Shown: piece by piece, positions 29,013-39,175 of the stretch
Layout of the letters: each line of letters opens with the position of its first letter
Position numbering within the stretch: position 1 is the stretch's first letter
Assembly (NCBI RefSeq): GCF_007679345.1
Contig: NZ_VEGH01000011.1
Span: 60,005-124,004 of the forward strand
DNA: 64,000 bases
From: Cellulosimicrobium cellulans
GTDB lineage: Bacteria > Actinomycetota > Actinomycetes > Actinomycetales > Cellulomonadaceae
Direction: 5' to 3'
Translations under genes and position numbers: made by a program
Notes under the pieces: generated by a model
The model's database searches: none
What the model saw: only the letters and a program-made list of their open reading frames with translations
Told to the model about the DNA's origin: nothing

Positions 29013-30866
29013 ATGTGTGGAATCGTCGGGTATGTCGGTGACCATGGGCCGGACGGCCGACCGCTCGGGGTCGTCCTGGAGGGCCTGCGTCGCCTCGAGT
29101 ACCGCGGGTACGACTCGGCGGGCGTCGCCCTCGTCACCCCGGAGGGCCTGGCCACGGCCAAGAAGGCCGGCAAGCTCGTCAACCTGACGGGGCTCCTGGA
29201 GGAGCGTCCGCTGCCGGGCGCGACCGCGGGCATCGGCCACACCCGGTGGGCGACCCACGGCGGCCCGACCGACGTCAACGCGCACCCGCACGTCGCGGGC
29301 GGCCTCGCGCTGATCCACAACGGCATCGTCGAGAACTTCGCCGTGCTCAAGGAGGAGCTGCTGGCCGACGGCGCCGAGCTGCTCTCCGAGACGGACACCG
29401 AGGTCGTCGCGCACCTGCTGTCCCGCGCGTACGCCGAGGTGAAGGACCTGGGCGACGCCATGCGCCAGGTGGTCCGCCGGCTGCACGGCACGTTCACGCT
29501 GCTCGCGGTGCACGAGGACCACCCGGACACCGTGGTCGGCGCGCGGCACGACTCCCCGCTGGTCGTGGGGCTCGGCGACGGTGCGAACTACCTCGGCTCG
29601 GACGTGGCCGCGTTCATCGCGGAGACCCGCCGCGCGCTGGAGCTGGCGCAGGACCAGGTCGTGGTCATCACGCCGCGCTCGGTCACCGTCACGGACTTCG
29701 ACGGCAACCCCGCCGAGGGGCGCGAGTACACGATCGACTGGGACGCCGCCGCGGCGGAGAAGGGCGGCTTCCGCTCCTTCATGGAGAAGGAGATCGCGGA
29801 CCAGCCGCAGGCCGTGCAGGACACCCTGCTGGGCCGCACGGACACCCACGGGCGCCTGGTGCTCGACGACCTCAAGATCTCCGAGTCGGTGCTGCGGTCG
29901 GTCGACAAGATCATCGTGATCGCCTGCGGCACGGCCGCCTACTCCGGCCACGTCGCCAAGTACGCCATCGAGCACTGGTGCCGCATCCCCGTCGAGGTCG
30001 AGCTGGCGCACGAGTTCCGGTACCGGGACCCGATCCTGACCGAGCGGACGCTCGTCGTGGCGATCTCGCAGTCCGGCGAGACCATGGACACGCTGATGGC
30101 CGTCCGGCACGCCCGCGAGCAGGGTGCCAAGGTGCTGGCGATCTGCAACACCCACGGGTCCACCATCCCGCGCGAGTCCGACGCGGTGCTCTACACGCAC
30201 GCGGGCCCGGAGGTCGCTGTCGCGTCGACCAAGGCGTTCCTCGCCCAGATCACCGCGGCCTACCTGCTCGGCCTCTACCTGGCCCAGCTGCGGGGCAACA
30301 AGTTCGCGGACGAGATCGCCGAGATCCTCGACGACCTGCGCGCCATGCCGGAGAAGATCCAGGACGTGCTGGACCGCTCGGGCCGGGTGCGGGAGATCGC
30401 CCGGTGGATGGCGGACACGTCGTCGGTGCTGTTCCTCGGCCGGCACGTCGGCTTCCCGGTGGCCCTGGAGGGCGCGCTCAAGCTCAAGGAGATCGCGTAC
30501 ATCCACGCCGAGGGCTTCGCGGCGGGCGAGCTGAAGCACGGCCCGATCGCGCTGATCGAGCCCGGCCAGCCGGTGTTCGTCATCGTGCCGAGCCCGCGCG
30601 GCCGCGACTCGCTGCACTCGAAGGTCGTCTCCAACATCCAGGAGATCCGCGCGCGCGGCGCCCGCACGCTGGTGATCGCGGAGGACGGCGACGAGGCGGT
30701 GCGCGCGTACGCCGACGAGGTGTTCTACGTCCCGCAGAGCCCGACGCTGCTCGCGCCGCTGCTGTCGGTCGTGCCGCTGCAGATCTTCGCGTGCGAGCTC
30801 GCCACGGCCCGCGGCCTGGACGTGGACCAGCCGCGGAACCTGGCGAAGTCGGTCACGGTCGAGTGA
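29013..30866 (+). CDS. glmS: Glutamine-fructose-6-phosphate aminotransferase
   Basis: The 617-residue enzyme makes glucosamine-6-phosphate from fructose-6-phosphate and glutamine, entering the UDP-GlcNAc pathway. The N-terminal glutaminase begins MCGIVGYVG with catalytic Cys2 and GHTRWATHG; two SIS isomerase domains follow (about 290-430 and 460-600), ending [13 protein letters not shown]. The start is exact because Cys2 must be exposed. TAGACT at 29000-29005, 7 bases before ATG, indicates a leaderless transcript. No glmS ribozyme is present, as expected outside Firmicutes. Confidence 0.97.
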   Translation: MCGIVGYVGDHGPDGRPLGVVLEGLRRLEYRGYDSAGVALVTPEGLATAKKAGKLVNLTGLLEERPLPGATAGIGHTRWATHGGPTDVNAHPHVAGGLALIHNGIVENFAVLKEELLADGAELLSETDTEVVAHLLSRAYAEVKDLGDAMRQVVRRLHGTFTLLAVHEDHPDTVVGARHDSPLVVGLGDGANYLGSDVAAFIAETRRALELAQDQVVVITPRSVTVTDFDGNPAEGREYTIDWDAAAAEKGGFRSFMEKEIADQPQAVQDTLLGRTDTHGRLVLDDLKISESVLRSVDKIIVIACGTAAYSGHVAKYAIEHWCRIPVEVELAHEFRYRDPILTERTLVVAISQSGETMDTLMAVRHAREQGAKVLAICNTHGSTIPRESDAVLYTHAGPEVAVASTKAFLAQITAAYLLGLYLAQLRGNKFADEIAEILDDLRAMPEKIQDVLDRSGRVREIARWMADTSSVLFLGRHVGFPVALEGALKLKEIAYIHAEGFAAGELKHGPIALIEPGQPVFVIVPSPRGRDSLHSKVVSNIQEIRARGARTLVIAEDGDEAVRAYADEVFYVPQSPTLLAPLLSVVPLQIFACELATARGLDVDQPRNLAKSVTVE

Positions 30867-30912
30867 CCGCGGCTGCGGCACCGGCCGCCGCCCTGACCGG
30901 CCGGGTGCCCGC

Positions 30913-31266
30913 GTGATCGTCGGCGTCGGGATCGACGTCGTGGACGTCGCCCGGTTCCTCGCGACGGTCGAGCGGGTGCCCGCCCTGCGCGAGCGCCTGT
31001 TCACCCCGGAGGAGCGGGCGCTGCCGCCGGCGTCGCTGGCCGCGCGGTTCGCCGCCAAGGAGGCGATCGCGAAGTCGCTCGGCGCCCCGGCGGGCATGTC
31101 CTGGCAGGACGCGACCGTGCGCCGGGTGCGGGGCGAGCAGCCGGTGGTCGAGGTGACGGGCACCGTCGCGGCGGCCGCGGCGGCCCGCGGCGTCACCCGC
31201 TTCCACCTCTCCCTGAGCCACGACGCCGGCATCGCGTCGGCGATGGTCGTCGCGGAGACCGACTGA
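30913..31266 (+). CDS. acpS: Holo-[acyl-carrier-protein] synthase
   Basis: The 117-residue protein has [11 protein letters not shown] with metal-binding Asp8, [13 protein letters not shown] with Glu50, and [17 protein letters not shown]. These are the two signatures of phosphopantetheinyl transferases that activate acyl carrier protein with CoA. The GTG start lies 46 bp after glmS, so cotranscription is likely. The length matches the family. Confidence 0.96.
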   Translation: MIVGVGIDVVDVARFLATVERVPALRERLFTPEERALPPASLAARFAAKEAIAKSLGAPAGMSWQDATVRRVRGEQPVVEVTGTVAAAAAARGVTRFHLSLSHDAGIASAMVVAETD

Positions 31267-31345
31267 CCCGCGCACGCACCCGCGCGCTCGCCGCACGCGC
31301 GCACGCGCGCTCGCGCGCTCGCCGCACGCGCACCCGCGCGCTCGC
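31267..31345. repeat. GC-only low-complexity run
   Basis: Short words such as CGCGCGCTCGCCGCACGCGC recur two to three times between acpS and the palindromic element. No gene is present. A comparable run precedes the second palindromic element at 61.5 kb. Confidence 0.6.
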
Positions 31346-31406
31346 CGAGTCTGCGGCAGCGGACTGCGGGACGTCGTCCCGTCGCATCCGGTTGCGCAGA
31401 CTCGGC
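31344..31406. repeat. Dispersed palindromic element, copy 1
   Basis: A 63-bp element whose 12-bp ends (31344-31355 and 31395-31406) are perfectly complementary. Its left part reads GCCGAGTCT-G-CG, four bases, CGGACT-G-CG. The same scheme, with both single G bases changed to C, occurs at 61579-61642. Both copies lie between convergent genes, so the element may be a REP-like intergenic repeat and could also terminate acpS and the LLM gene. Confidence 0.6.
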
Positions 31407-31431
31407 GTGCGGCGTGCGGCGTGCGGCGTGC

Positions 31432-32418
31432 TCAGCGCAGGGCCGGCACGACCTCGCGCTCGAAGAGCTCGATGCCGGAGCGGTCGTAGGCGGCCTCCGC
31501 GAAGTACGTGATCGCGTACGTCATGCCCAGGGCGCGGAGCTCGGTGAGCTTCTCGACGATCTGCTCCGGGGTGCCGACGAGGGGGCCGCGGCGGAACTCC
31601 TCGGCGACCTCGGGGGCCTGGTCCGGGACGGTGCGGGCGTAGTGCTCCTCGATCCAGGCGATGCGGTCGTCCACCTCCGCCTCCGTCGCGCCGATGACGA
31701 CGTTGTAGTTGGCCGAGCGCGTGATCTCGTCGTAGTTCCGGCCGATCGCGGCGCAGTGCTCCTGCAGGACCCGGCTCTTGTGCGCGAAACCGGCGGGGGT
31801 GCCGTCGAAGTTCGTGTACGCCGCGTGCTCGGCCGCGACGCGCAGGGTCTTGCGCTCGCCGCCACCGGCGATCCACAGCGGAGGGCCGTCGACCTGCAGG
31901 GGGAGCGGGGCGAGCTGCGCGCCGTCGACCTGGTAGTGCCGCCCGTCGAGCGTCGCGACGCCGTTGGTCCAGAGCTGCTTCATGATCTGCACGCCCTCGT
32001 CGAGCATGGCGATCCGCTCGCCCGGCTTCGGGAAGCCGTAGCCGTAGGCGCGCCACTCGTGCTCGTACCAGCCGGCGCCGATGCCCATCTGGACGCGGCC
32101 GCCGGAGATGATGTCGGCCGTCGCCGCGACCTTCGCGAGGTAGGCCGGGTTCCGGTACGCCATGCAGGTGCACATCTGGCCGAGCGTGACGCGGCTCGTG
32201 GTCGCCGCGTAGGCGTTCATGAGGCTCCAGGCCTCGTGGGTGGCCTCGCCGTTCGGCTCGGGCACCGCGTGGAAGTGGTCGTAGACCCAGATCGAGTCGA
32301 AGGCGTCGCCCTGGTCGGCGTGGGTCGCGAGGCCGCTCATGACGGACCAGTGGTCGCGGGCGTCGATGCCCGTGAGGTCCTGCCGCCAGCCCTGGGGGAT
32401 GAAGAGTCCGAAGCGCAT
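31432..32418 (-). CDS. LLM-class F420-type oxidoreductase
   Basis: The 328-residue protein is a luciferase-like TIM barrel ([61 protein letters not shown]). The pattern matches the actinobacterial F420-dependent group, in which deazaflavin F420 replaces FMN; cofactor choice is inferred. The substrate is unknown. The ATG follows TAGGTT by 7 bases on the minus strand, a leaderless arrangement. It is convergent with acpS. Confidence 0.88.
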   Translation of the reverse strand: MRFGLFIPQGWRQDLTGIDARDHWSVMSGLATHADQGDAFDSIWVYDHFHAVPEPNGEATHEAWSLMNAYAATTSRVTLGQMCTCMAYRNPAYLAKVAATADIISGGRVQMGIGAGWYEHEWRAYGYGFPKPGERIAMLDEGVQIMKQLWTNGVATLDGRHYQVDGAQLAPLPLQVDGPPLWIAGGGERKTLRVAAEHAAYTNFDGTPAGFAHKSRVLQEHCAAIGRNYDEITRSANYNVVIGATEAEVDDRIAWIEEHYARTVPDQAPEVAEEFRRGPLVGTPEQIVEKLTELRALGMTYAITYFAEAAYDRSGIELFEREVVPALR

Positions 32419-32528
32419 GAGCCGCAACCTATCCCCGCGCGCGGCGGAGCGCCGGTCGCCGTGCGCGGGTGGACGGGCTGCCGGCGCACGGGTGGGCGGG
32501 GTCCGCCCGGCTCCGCCAGGATGGACGC

Positions 32529-34146
32529 ATGATCCTGGGGTACACGGCGGCCGAGGTCCGCGCGGCGGAGGAGCCGCTGCTCGCGCAGGGGGTCCCGCTG
32601 ATGCAGCGGGCTGCGTCGGCGCTCGCGTCGCGGGTCGGCGCCGAGCTCGCCGACCGGCGCGGGCAGGTGAGCGGCGCGACGGTGGTGGCGCTCGTCGGGT
32701 CGGGGAACAACGGCGGTGACGCGCTGCACGCCGGGGCGTCGCTCGCGCGGCGCGGGGTGCGGGTGCTCGCCGTGTGCGCGACGGGCACGCCGCACGCGGA
32801 GGGCCTGGCGGCGCTGCTCGCGGCAGGCGGGCGCGCCGTGCGGGCGGTCGACCCCGGGGCGGGGGACGAGTCGCGCGGCGCGGGCGACCTGGTCCCGGGA
32901 GCCGCGCCGACGACCCTGCCCGGCGTGTGGCTGGGCGACGCCGTCGCCGAGGCGTACGCCGCCGACGTGGTCCTCGACGCCCTGCTCGGCATCGGGGGCC
33001 GCGGCGCGCCCCGCGGGGTGGCGGGGCTGCTGGCGGGGCTGCTCGCCGACCTGCTCGACGCCGAGGACGCGGGTGCGGCGGGCGGCGGTCCCCGGGGTGC
33101 GGCCGAGGCCGGCGGCGGCCCGCTGGTGGTCGCGGTGGACCTGCCGAGCGGTGTCGGCGTGGACGACGGCGCGCTCCCGGACGGCCCGGTGCTGCCCGCC
33201 GGGCTGACGGTGACGTTCGGGGCGGCCAAGCCCGGGCTGCTGCTGCCCCCGGCGTCGCGGCGGGCGGGCCGGGTCGAGGTCGTCGACCTCGGCCTGCCGC
33301 TGCCGGAGCGCCCGTCCGTCGCGCGCCTGGCGCCGGCGGACGTCGCCGCGCTGTGGCCGGTGCCGGGCCCGGAGGACCACAAGTACAGCCGCGGGGTGCT
33401 CGGGGTCGTCGCGGGGACACCGGCCTACCCGGGTGCGGCGGTGCTGACGGTGTCCGCGGCGGCGCTCGCGGGCGTCGGGATGGTGCGGTACGTGGGGCCG
33501 TCCTCGGTCGCGCGGTCCGTGCTCGCCGTCCGGCCGGAGGTCGTGGCCGGAGAGGGCCGGGTGCAGGCCTGGCTGCTCGGCCCGGGCGTCACCCCGGGGC
33601 ACGCCAAGCAGGCGCGCCGGCTGACGGCCGCGCTGCACGCGGCGCTCGCGGCGGGTCTGCCGGCGGTGCTCGACGCGGGCGCGCTGGCCCTGGCGCCCCG
33701 GGACCTCGCACCGTGGTGCGTGCTGACCCCGCACGCCGGCGAGCTCGCGGCGCTGCTCGGGCGGTTCGGCGAGGAGGTGCCGCGGTCCGCGGTGGAGGCG
33801 GAGCCGCTGCGCTGGGCGCGCCGGGCACACGAGCTCACCGGGGCGACGGTGCTGCTCAAGGGCTCGACGACCGTGGTCGTGGGGGCCGGGGACGCCGTGT
33901 ACGCGCAGGCGGACGCCCCCGGGTGGCTCGCCACCGCGGGGTCGGGCGACGTGCTCGCCGGGGTGCTGGGCGCGCTGCTCGCGGGCCGGGCCGCCGACGT
34001 GCTGGACGACCCGCCGCTGGCCGCGGCGCTCGCGGCCGCCGCGGCGCTGGTGCACGGGCGGGCCGCCGACGTCGCGGTGCCGGGTGGGCCGGTCACCGCG
34101 CTGGGCGTCGCGCACGCGGTCCCGGCGACCGTGGCAGGGTTGCTCC

Positions 34147-34154
<8 letters not shown>
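32529..34154 (+). CDS. nnr: Bifunctional NAD(P)HX epimerase/dehydratase
   Basis: The 541-residue enzyme repairs hydrated NADH and NADPH. The N-terminal half is the epimerase (YjeF_N fold) with GSGNNGGDAL (57-66) and DLPSGVGVDDG. The C-terminal half is the ADP/ATP-dependent dehydratase, ribokinase-like, with KYSRGVLGVVAGT and TAGSGDVLAG near 471. The fused form is usual in bacteria. An acidic, Gly-rich insertion sits around residues 175-200. A CAGGAT box 6 bases upstream supports the ATG start. It overlaps the next gene by 8 bp. Confidence 0.95.
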
Positions 34155-34944
<790 letters not shown>

Positions 34945-34977
34945 CCCGGGACGGCCCGCCGCACGCGCACGCCCTCG

Positions 34978-35022
34978 CGCGGACCCGGACCCGGACGCGG
35001 AACCGGACCCGGACGAGGACCC
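34978..35022 (+). repeat. CGGACC-type simple repeat
   Basis: About seven imperfect copies of the hexamer CGGACC lie in the 129-bp gap before alr. No gene or hairpin is evident; the run looks like slippage. Confidence 0.7.
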
Positions 35023-35073
35023 GCCAGCGCGCCCGCGCGCGAGGCACCCGTGCGCCGGTGGGAGACTGGGGAC

Positions 35074-36273
35074 GTGAGCAGCTTTCCCGCGCGGGCGGTC
35101 GTGGACCTCGGGGCCGTGCGTGCCAACGCGCGGGCCCTGGGCGACCTCGCCCCGACGGCGCAGCTCATGGCGGTCGTGAAGGCCGATGCGTACGGCCACG
35201 GCCTGCTGCCCGTCGCGCGGGCCGCGGTGGCGGGCGGCGCGACCTGGCTCGGCGTGGCGCAGGTGTCCGAGGCGCTGGCCCTGCGCGCGGGCGGCGTCAC
35301 CGCCCGGGTGCTGACCTGGCTGTACGCCCCCGGCGCCCCGCTGGCGGAGGCCGTGGCCGCCGACGTCGACCTGTCGGTCGCCGCCCCCTGGGCGCTGCGC
35401 GAGGTCGCCGACGCCGCGCGCGCCACCGGCCGCACGGCCCGGATCCACGTGAAGGTCGACACCGGCCTCGGCCGCAACGGCCTGACGCCGGCGGACCTGC
35501 CGGCGGTCGTCGACGAGGCGCTGCGGCTCGAGGTCGAGGGCGCGGTCCGGCTGGTCGGCATCTGGTCGCACCTGGCGTTCGCCGACGAGCCCGGGCACCC
35601 GAGCCTGCACGCGCAGGGCGACGTCCTGCGCGCCGCGGCCGCGGACGCCGAGGCCCGCGGCGCCCGGTTCGAGGTCCGGCACATCGCCGCCTCGGCGTCC
35701 ACGCTGACCGACCCGGAGCTGCACCTCGACCTGGTGCGCCCGGGCATCGCGCTGTACGGGCTGACCCCCGTCCCGCAGCTCGGCGGGCCGGAGCGGTTCG
35801 GCCTGGTGCCGGCGATGACGGTCGAGGCCGAGCTGGCGAACGTCAAGCGGCTGCCGGCGGGGCACGGCGTGTCCTACGGCCACCACTACGTGACGCCGCG
35901 GGACACGGTGGTCGGGGTCGTGCCGCTCGGCTACGCGGACGGGGTGCCGCGGCACGCCTCCGGGCAGGACGGTGCCCCGGGCGCCCCCCTCGGCGTGGGC
36001 GGGCGGCGCCTGGCGATCGCCGGGCGGGTCTGCATGGACCAGGTGATGGTGGACCTCGGGCCGGGGGCGACGGAGCAGGCGGGCGACCGCGTGGTCCTCT
36101 TCGGCACCGGTGCGGACGGCGGCCCGACGGCCCAGGACTGGGCGGACGCGGCGGCCACCATCAGCTACGAGATCGTGACCCGGCTCGGTGCCCGGGTGCC
36201 GCGGGTGTACGTGGACGGCGACCGGGAGGCCCCGGCGAGCGACGTGGAGCGCGTCGCGGAGGGAGTGGCGTGA
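35074..36273 (+). CDS. alr: Alanine racemase
   Basis: The 399-residue PLP enzyme makes D-alanine for peptidoglycan. It has the PLP lysine in MAVVKADAYGHG (Lys36), KVDTGLGRNGL, HLDLVRPGIALYGL and GRVCMDQVMVDLG. The GTG at 35074 is preferred over an in-frame GTG at 35050 because a GAGACT -10-like box ends 6 bases before it and the conserved strand ARAVVDLGAVRAN follows at once. Its stop overlaps tsaE (GTGA), giving an alr-tsaE-tsaB-rimI operon. Confidence 0.96.
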   Translation: MSSFPARAVVDLGAVRANARALGDLAPTAQLMAVVKADAYGHGLLPVARAAVAGGATWLGVAQVSEALALRAGGVTARVLTWLYAPGAPLAEAVAADVDLSVAAPWALREVADAARATGRTARIHVKVDTGLGRNGLTPADLPAVVDEALRLEVEGAVRLVGIWSHLAFADEPGHPSLHAQGDVLRAAAADAEARGARFEVRHIAASASTLTDPELHLDLVRPGIALYGLTPVPQLGGPERFGLVPAMTVEAELANVKRLPAGHGVSYGHHYVTPRDTVVGVVPLGYADGVPRHASGQDGAPGAPLGVGGRRLAIAGRVCMDQVMVDLGPGATEQAGDRVVLFGTGADGGPTAQDWADAAATISYEIVTRLGARVPRVYVDGDREAPASDVERVAEGVA

Positions 36274-36890
36274 GCGAGCAGGACGGGGCGACCGCGACGG
36301 TGGCCGAGACGACGGTGGACCTGGCGGACGCGGACGCGACCCGCGCGTACGGCGAGGCGCTCGCGGGGCTGCTGCGGGCGGGCGACCTGGTGGTACTCAC
36401 CGGCGACCTCGGCGCGGGCAAGACCACGCTGACCCAGGGGATCGGCACGGGGCTGGGCGTGCGCGGCGCGGTGGCGTCGCCGACGTTCGTCATCGCGCGG
36501 GTGCACCCGCCGCTCCCGCGCGCCGACGGCGCGACCGGGCCGACCCTGGTGCACGTCGACGCCTACCGGCTGGGCTCGCTGGACGAGGTCGACGCGCTCG
36601 ACCTGGACACCTCGCTGGACGAGTCGGTGACCGTCGTCGAGTGGGGCGAGGGCCTGGTCGAGTCGCTGGCCGACGACCGCCTGGAGGTGGCCCTGCGCCG
36701 CCCCCGGGGCGCCGACGCCGCCGGCGCCTCGCCGCACGCGGAGCACGCCGAGGACGCCGCCGCGGGGGTGCGGACCGTGACCGTCCGCGCCCGGGGCGAG
36801 CGGTGGCGCGGCGTCGCGCTGCCCGGTGCGCCCGCCGCGCCTGCCGCGCCGTCCGCCGCCCCCGCCGCGCCCCCCGCCCCGCCGGCCTGA
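36270..36890 (+). CDS. tsaE: tRNA t6A biosynthesis ATPase TsaE
   Basis: The 206-residue protein is a P-loop ATPase of the TsaBDE complex that forms N6-threonylcarbamoyladenosine at tRNA position 37. It has Walker A GDLGAGKTTL (45-54), SPTFVIARVH, HVDAYRLGS and VVEWGEGL, the standard TsaE set. A disordered Ala/Pro tail of about 25 residues ends the protein. The GTG start overlaps the alr stop by 4 bp. Confidence 0.95.
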   Translation: MSEQDGATATVAETTVDLADADATRAYGEALAGLLRAGDLVVLTGDLGAGKTTLTQGIGTGLGVRGAVASPTFVIARVHPPLPRADGATGPTLVHVDAYRLGSLDEVDALDLDTSLDESVTVVEWGEGLVESLADDRLEVALRRPRGADAAGASPHAEHAEDAAAGVRTVTVRARGERWRGVALPGAPAAPAAPSAAPAAPPAPPA

Positions 36891-36954
36891 CCCGCGCCCG
36901 GGCCGCGCGCCCGGACGCCCACCCGCTGACCCCCGACCCGAAGGAATCCCACCG

Positions 36955-37674
36955 GTGCCCGTCCTCGCCCTCGACACCTCCGCCGCCGCGTCCGCCGCCG
37001 TCGTCGACGACGCGGGCCGCACCCTGGCCACCCGGTCGACCGGCGAGTCCCGCCGGCACGCGGAGACCCTGACCCCGCTGCTCGACGAGGTGCTGGCCGA
37101 GGCGGGCGTCGCCCGCACGGACCTGACCGCGGTCGTCGCGGGCACCGGGCCGGCGCCGTTCACCGGGCTGCGCGTCGGCCTCGTCACGGCGCGCACGCTC
37201 GGCCTGGCGCTCGGCGTCCCCGTCCACGGGGTGTCGTCGCTCGACGCGCTGGCGCTGGCGACGGTCGCCCGCGCGGCGTCGGGGGCCGGCCCCGACCTCG
37301 ACGGCCGGGACGTGCTCGTGGTCGCCGACGCCCGGCGCAAGGAGGTCTACTGGGCCCGGTACCGCGCCGTGGTCGGCACCGGGACGGAGCCGTCCGTCGA
37401 GGCGGTCGAGGGTCCGGGCGTCGCGACCCCGGCGGCCGTGGCGGAGCAGGGCCTCGACGGCCTGCTGCTGGTGGGCCCCGGCACCGCGCTGTACCCGGAG
37501 CTCCTGCCGCCGGTGCCCGGCACCCCCGACGCGGTCGACGCGGCGGACCTGGCGCGCGTCGCGCTCGCCCGGCTCGCGGCCGGCGGCGAGGGCCTGGTGC
37601 TGCCGACCGAGCCGCTGTACCTGCGCCGCCCGGACGCGGTGCCGCCCGCCGCCGCGAAGCGGGCGCGGGCGTGA
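36955..37674 (+). CDS. tsaB: tRNA t6A biosynthesis protein TsaB
   Basis: The 239-residue ASKHA-fold protein is the scaffold partner of TsaD. It starts VPVLALDTSAAASAAVVDD, contains RHAETLTPLLDEVLAEAG and VAGTGPAPFTGLRVGLVTARTLGLALGVPV, then DARRKEVYWARY. The GTG start follows an AAGGAA site by 8 bases; an ORF reaching 36826 would run into tsaE. Its stop overlaps the rimI start by 4 bp. Confidence 0.95.
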   Translation: MPVLALDTSAAASAAVVDDAGRTLATRSTGESRRHAETLTPLLDEVLAEAGVARTDLTAVVAGTGPAPFTGLRVGLVTARTLGLALGVPVHGVSSLDALALATVARAASGAGPDLDGRDVLVVADARRKEVYWARYRAVVGTGTEPSVEAVEGPGVATPAAVAEQGLDGLLLVGPGTALYPELLPPVPGTPDAVDAADLARVALARLAAGGEGLVLPTEPLYLRRPDAVPPAAAKRARA

Positions 37675-38243
37675 CGTCGCCCGGGGACGACGCGGCGGCG
37701 GACGCGACGGCCGCCGTCGCGAGCGGCGCGGCCGAGCCGGGTGCGGCCCCGCCGGACGACGCCGCGCGGCGCCCCGCCCCGGACGGCCGCACCGCCGACG
37801 TCCTGCTCCGGCCGCTGGTCGACGCCGACCTCGACGCGCTCGAGGACATGGAGGAGGCGCTGTTCGGCGGGGGCGCCTGGTCCCGGGCGTCGCTGGCCGA
37901 GGAGATCACCGGCCCCGGCCGCTGGTACGTCGGCGCGCAGGACCGCGCGTCGGGCGAGCTGGTCGGCTACGCGGGCCTGTGGTTCGACGGCTACGACGGC
38001 CAGGTGATGACCGTCGGCACCCGCCCGGACGCGCAGGGCCGCGGGGTCGGCCGGATGCTGCTGGACGCGCTGCTCGACCACGCGCGCGAGCTCGGCGCGG
38101 GCGACGTGCTGCTGGAGGTGCGGGTCGACAACGAGCCGGCGCTCCGGCTGTACGAGCGGGCGGGCTTCGAGCGGTTCGGCCGGCGCAAGGGGTACTACCA
38201 GCCCGAGAACGTCGACGCCTGGACGATGCGCCGCAAGGCCTGA
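37671..38243 (+). CDS. rimI: Ribosomal-protein-alanine N-acetyltransferase (GNAT)
   Basis: The 190-residue protein has a GNAT domain from about residue 45 (VLLRPLVDADLDALEDME) with the acetyl-CoA loop RPDAQGRGVGRMLLDALL and LEVRVDNEPALRLYERAGFERFGRRKGYY, which is the RimI pattern. RimI acetylates the N-terminus of S18 in E. coli and has broader targets elsewhere. About 45 disordered residues precede the domain. It is co-translated with tsaB; the tsaB-rimI-tsaD order is common in bacteria. Confidence 0.93.
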   Translation: MTSPGDDAAADATAAVASGAAEPGAAPPDDAARRPAPDGRTADVLLRPLVDADLDALEDMEEALFGGGAWSRASLAEEITGPGRWYVGAQDRASGELVGYAGLWFDGYDGQVMTVGTRPDAQGRGVGRMLLDALLDHARELGAGDVLLEVRVDNEPALRLYERAGFERFGRRKGYYQPENVDAWTMRRKA

Positions 38244-38310
38244 CGCGGCGTCGCCCGCTCCCGCCCCGCTGCGCCGCACCCGGCGCGCGGGCTGCCGGGT
38301 CCCCGACGCG

Positions 38311-38350
38311 ACGAGGGCCCCGCCCGGACGAACCGGTGCGGGGCCCTCGT
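38311..38350. terminator. Bidirectional terminator between rimI and the nitroreductase gene
   Basis: A perfect 13-bp inverted repeat (38311-38323 with 38338-38350) around a 14-base loop, between two convergent genes. Confidence 0.8.
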
Positions 38351-38399
38351 GCGCGGCCGCCCGGCGAGGCGGGCGGCGTGCGGCGGGCGGCGCGCGTCG

Positions 38400-39047
38400 T
38401 CAGACCGTGCGGGCGACGTCCTCGAAGTCGAGGCGGCCCTGGCGCGGGTGCGAGGCCGGCATGCCGAAGCCCTCGACGTCCTGCGGTGCGCTGCCCACGT
38501 TCAGCACCATGATCGAGCGCCAGCCCGAGCCGGCCAGCAGGTCGGCGTCCAGGCCGGGCGCGTCGAAGCCGGTCATCGGCCCGACGTGCAGCCCGGCGGC
38601 CCGCAGGCCCACGATCAGGTAGCCCGCCTGCAGGAAGGCGTTGTCGCGGGACATCCGGGCGCGGACGTCCTCCATGCCGGCGAAGTTGTCCCGGGCGCCG
38701 GCCATGTGCGGCGCCAGGCGGGGCAGCTGCTCGTGGAAGTCGACGTCGGCGGCCACGACGATGCTGAGCGGGGCGCGCCGGGTCTTGGCCTTGTTGCCCT
38801 CGTTCATGTGCTCGACGAGGCGCTCACGGCCCTCGCCCGAGCGGACGAGCAGCAGGCGCAGCGGCAGCGAGTTCATCGCGGTCGGGCCCCAGCGGACGAC
38901 GTCCCAGACGGCGCGGACCTGCTCGTCGGTGACCTCGCCGTCGGTGAACGTGTTGACGGTGCGGGCGTCCCGGAACACCAGGTCCACGATCTCCTGCGGG
39001 ACGCGGAGGTCGGCGGCGGCGGACGACGGTGCGGTGTCGATGCTCAT
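38400..39047 (-). CDS. Nitroreductase family protein, RutE/HadB-like
   Basis: The 215-residue FMN flavoprotein has FRDARTVNTFTDGEVTDEQ, WGPTAMNSLPLRLLLVRS and the closing ASHPRQGRLDFEDVARTV. This resembles malonic semialdehyde reductase RutE and related nitroreductases that reduce aldehydes or quinones with NAD(P)H. No other rut genes are nearby, so pyrimidine degradation is not supported. The MSIDT start at 39047 is preferred to the one seven codons upstream. It is inserted, inverted, between rimI and tsaD. Confidence 0.83.
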   Translation of the reverse strand: MSIDTAPSSAAADLRVPQEIVDLVFRDARTVNTFTDGEVTDEQVRAVWDVVRWGPTAMNSLPLRLLLVRSGEGRERLVEHMNEGNKAKTRRAPLSIVVAADVDFHEQLPRLAPHMAGARDNFAGMEDVRARMSRDNAFLQAGYLIVGLRAAGLHVGPMTGFDAPGLDADLLAGSGWRSIMVLNVGSAPQDVEGFGMPASHPRQGRLDFEDVARTV

Positions 39048-39175
39048 GATCCGTTGAATGCGCAACATCTACGAGGTCATCCCTGTTGCCTGCGTGAACC
39101 GTGTCACACCGTCCGCACGCGCGACGGGAGCCGCCCGCGCGAGGGGACCGCGGCGCGCGGCCTAGACTCGGGGGC

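Noticed and set aside
35050..35073. Upstream GTG start for alr
   Set aside because: It lies before or within the -10-like box GAGACT, and the conserved N-terminus begins right after the GTG at 35074.
38400..39047. RutE as part of a pyrimidine-degradation pathway
   Set aside because: None of the other rut genes is in the window; the name reflects family similarity only.
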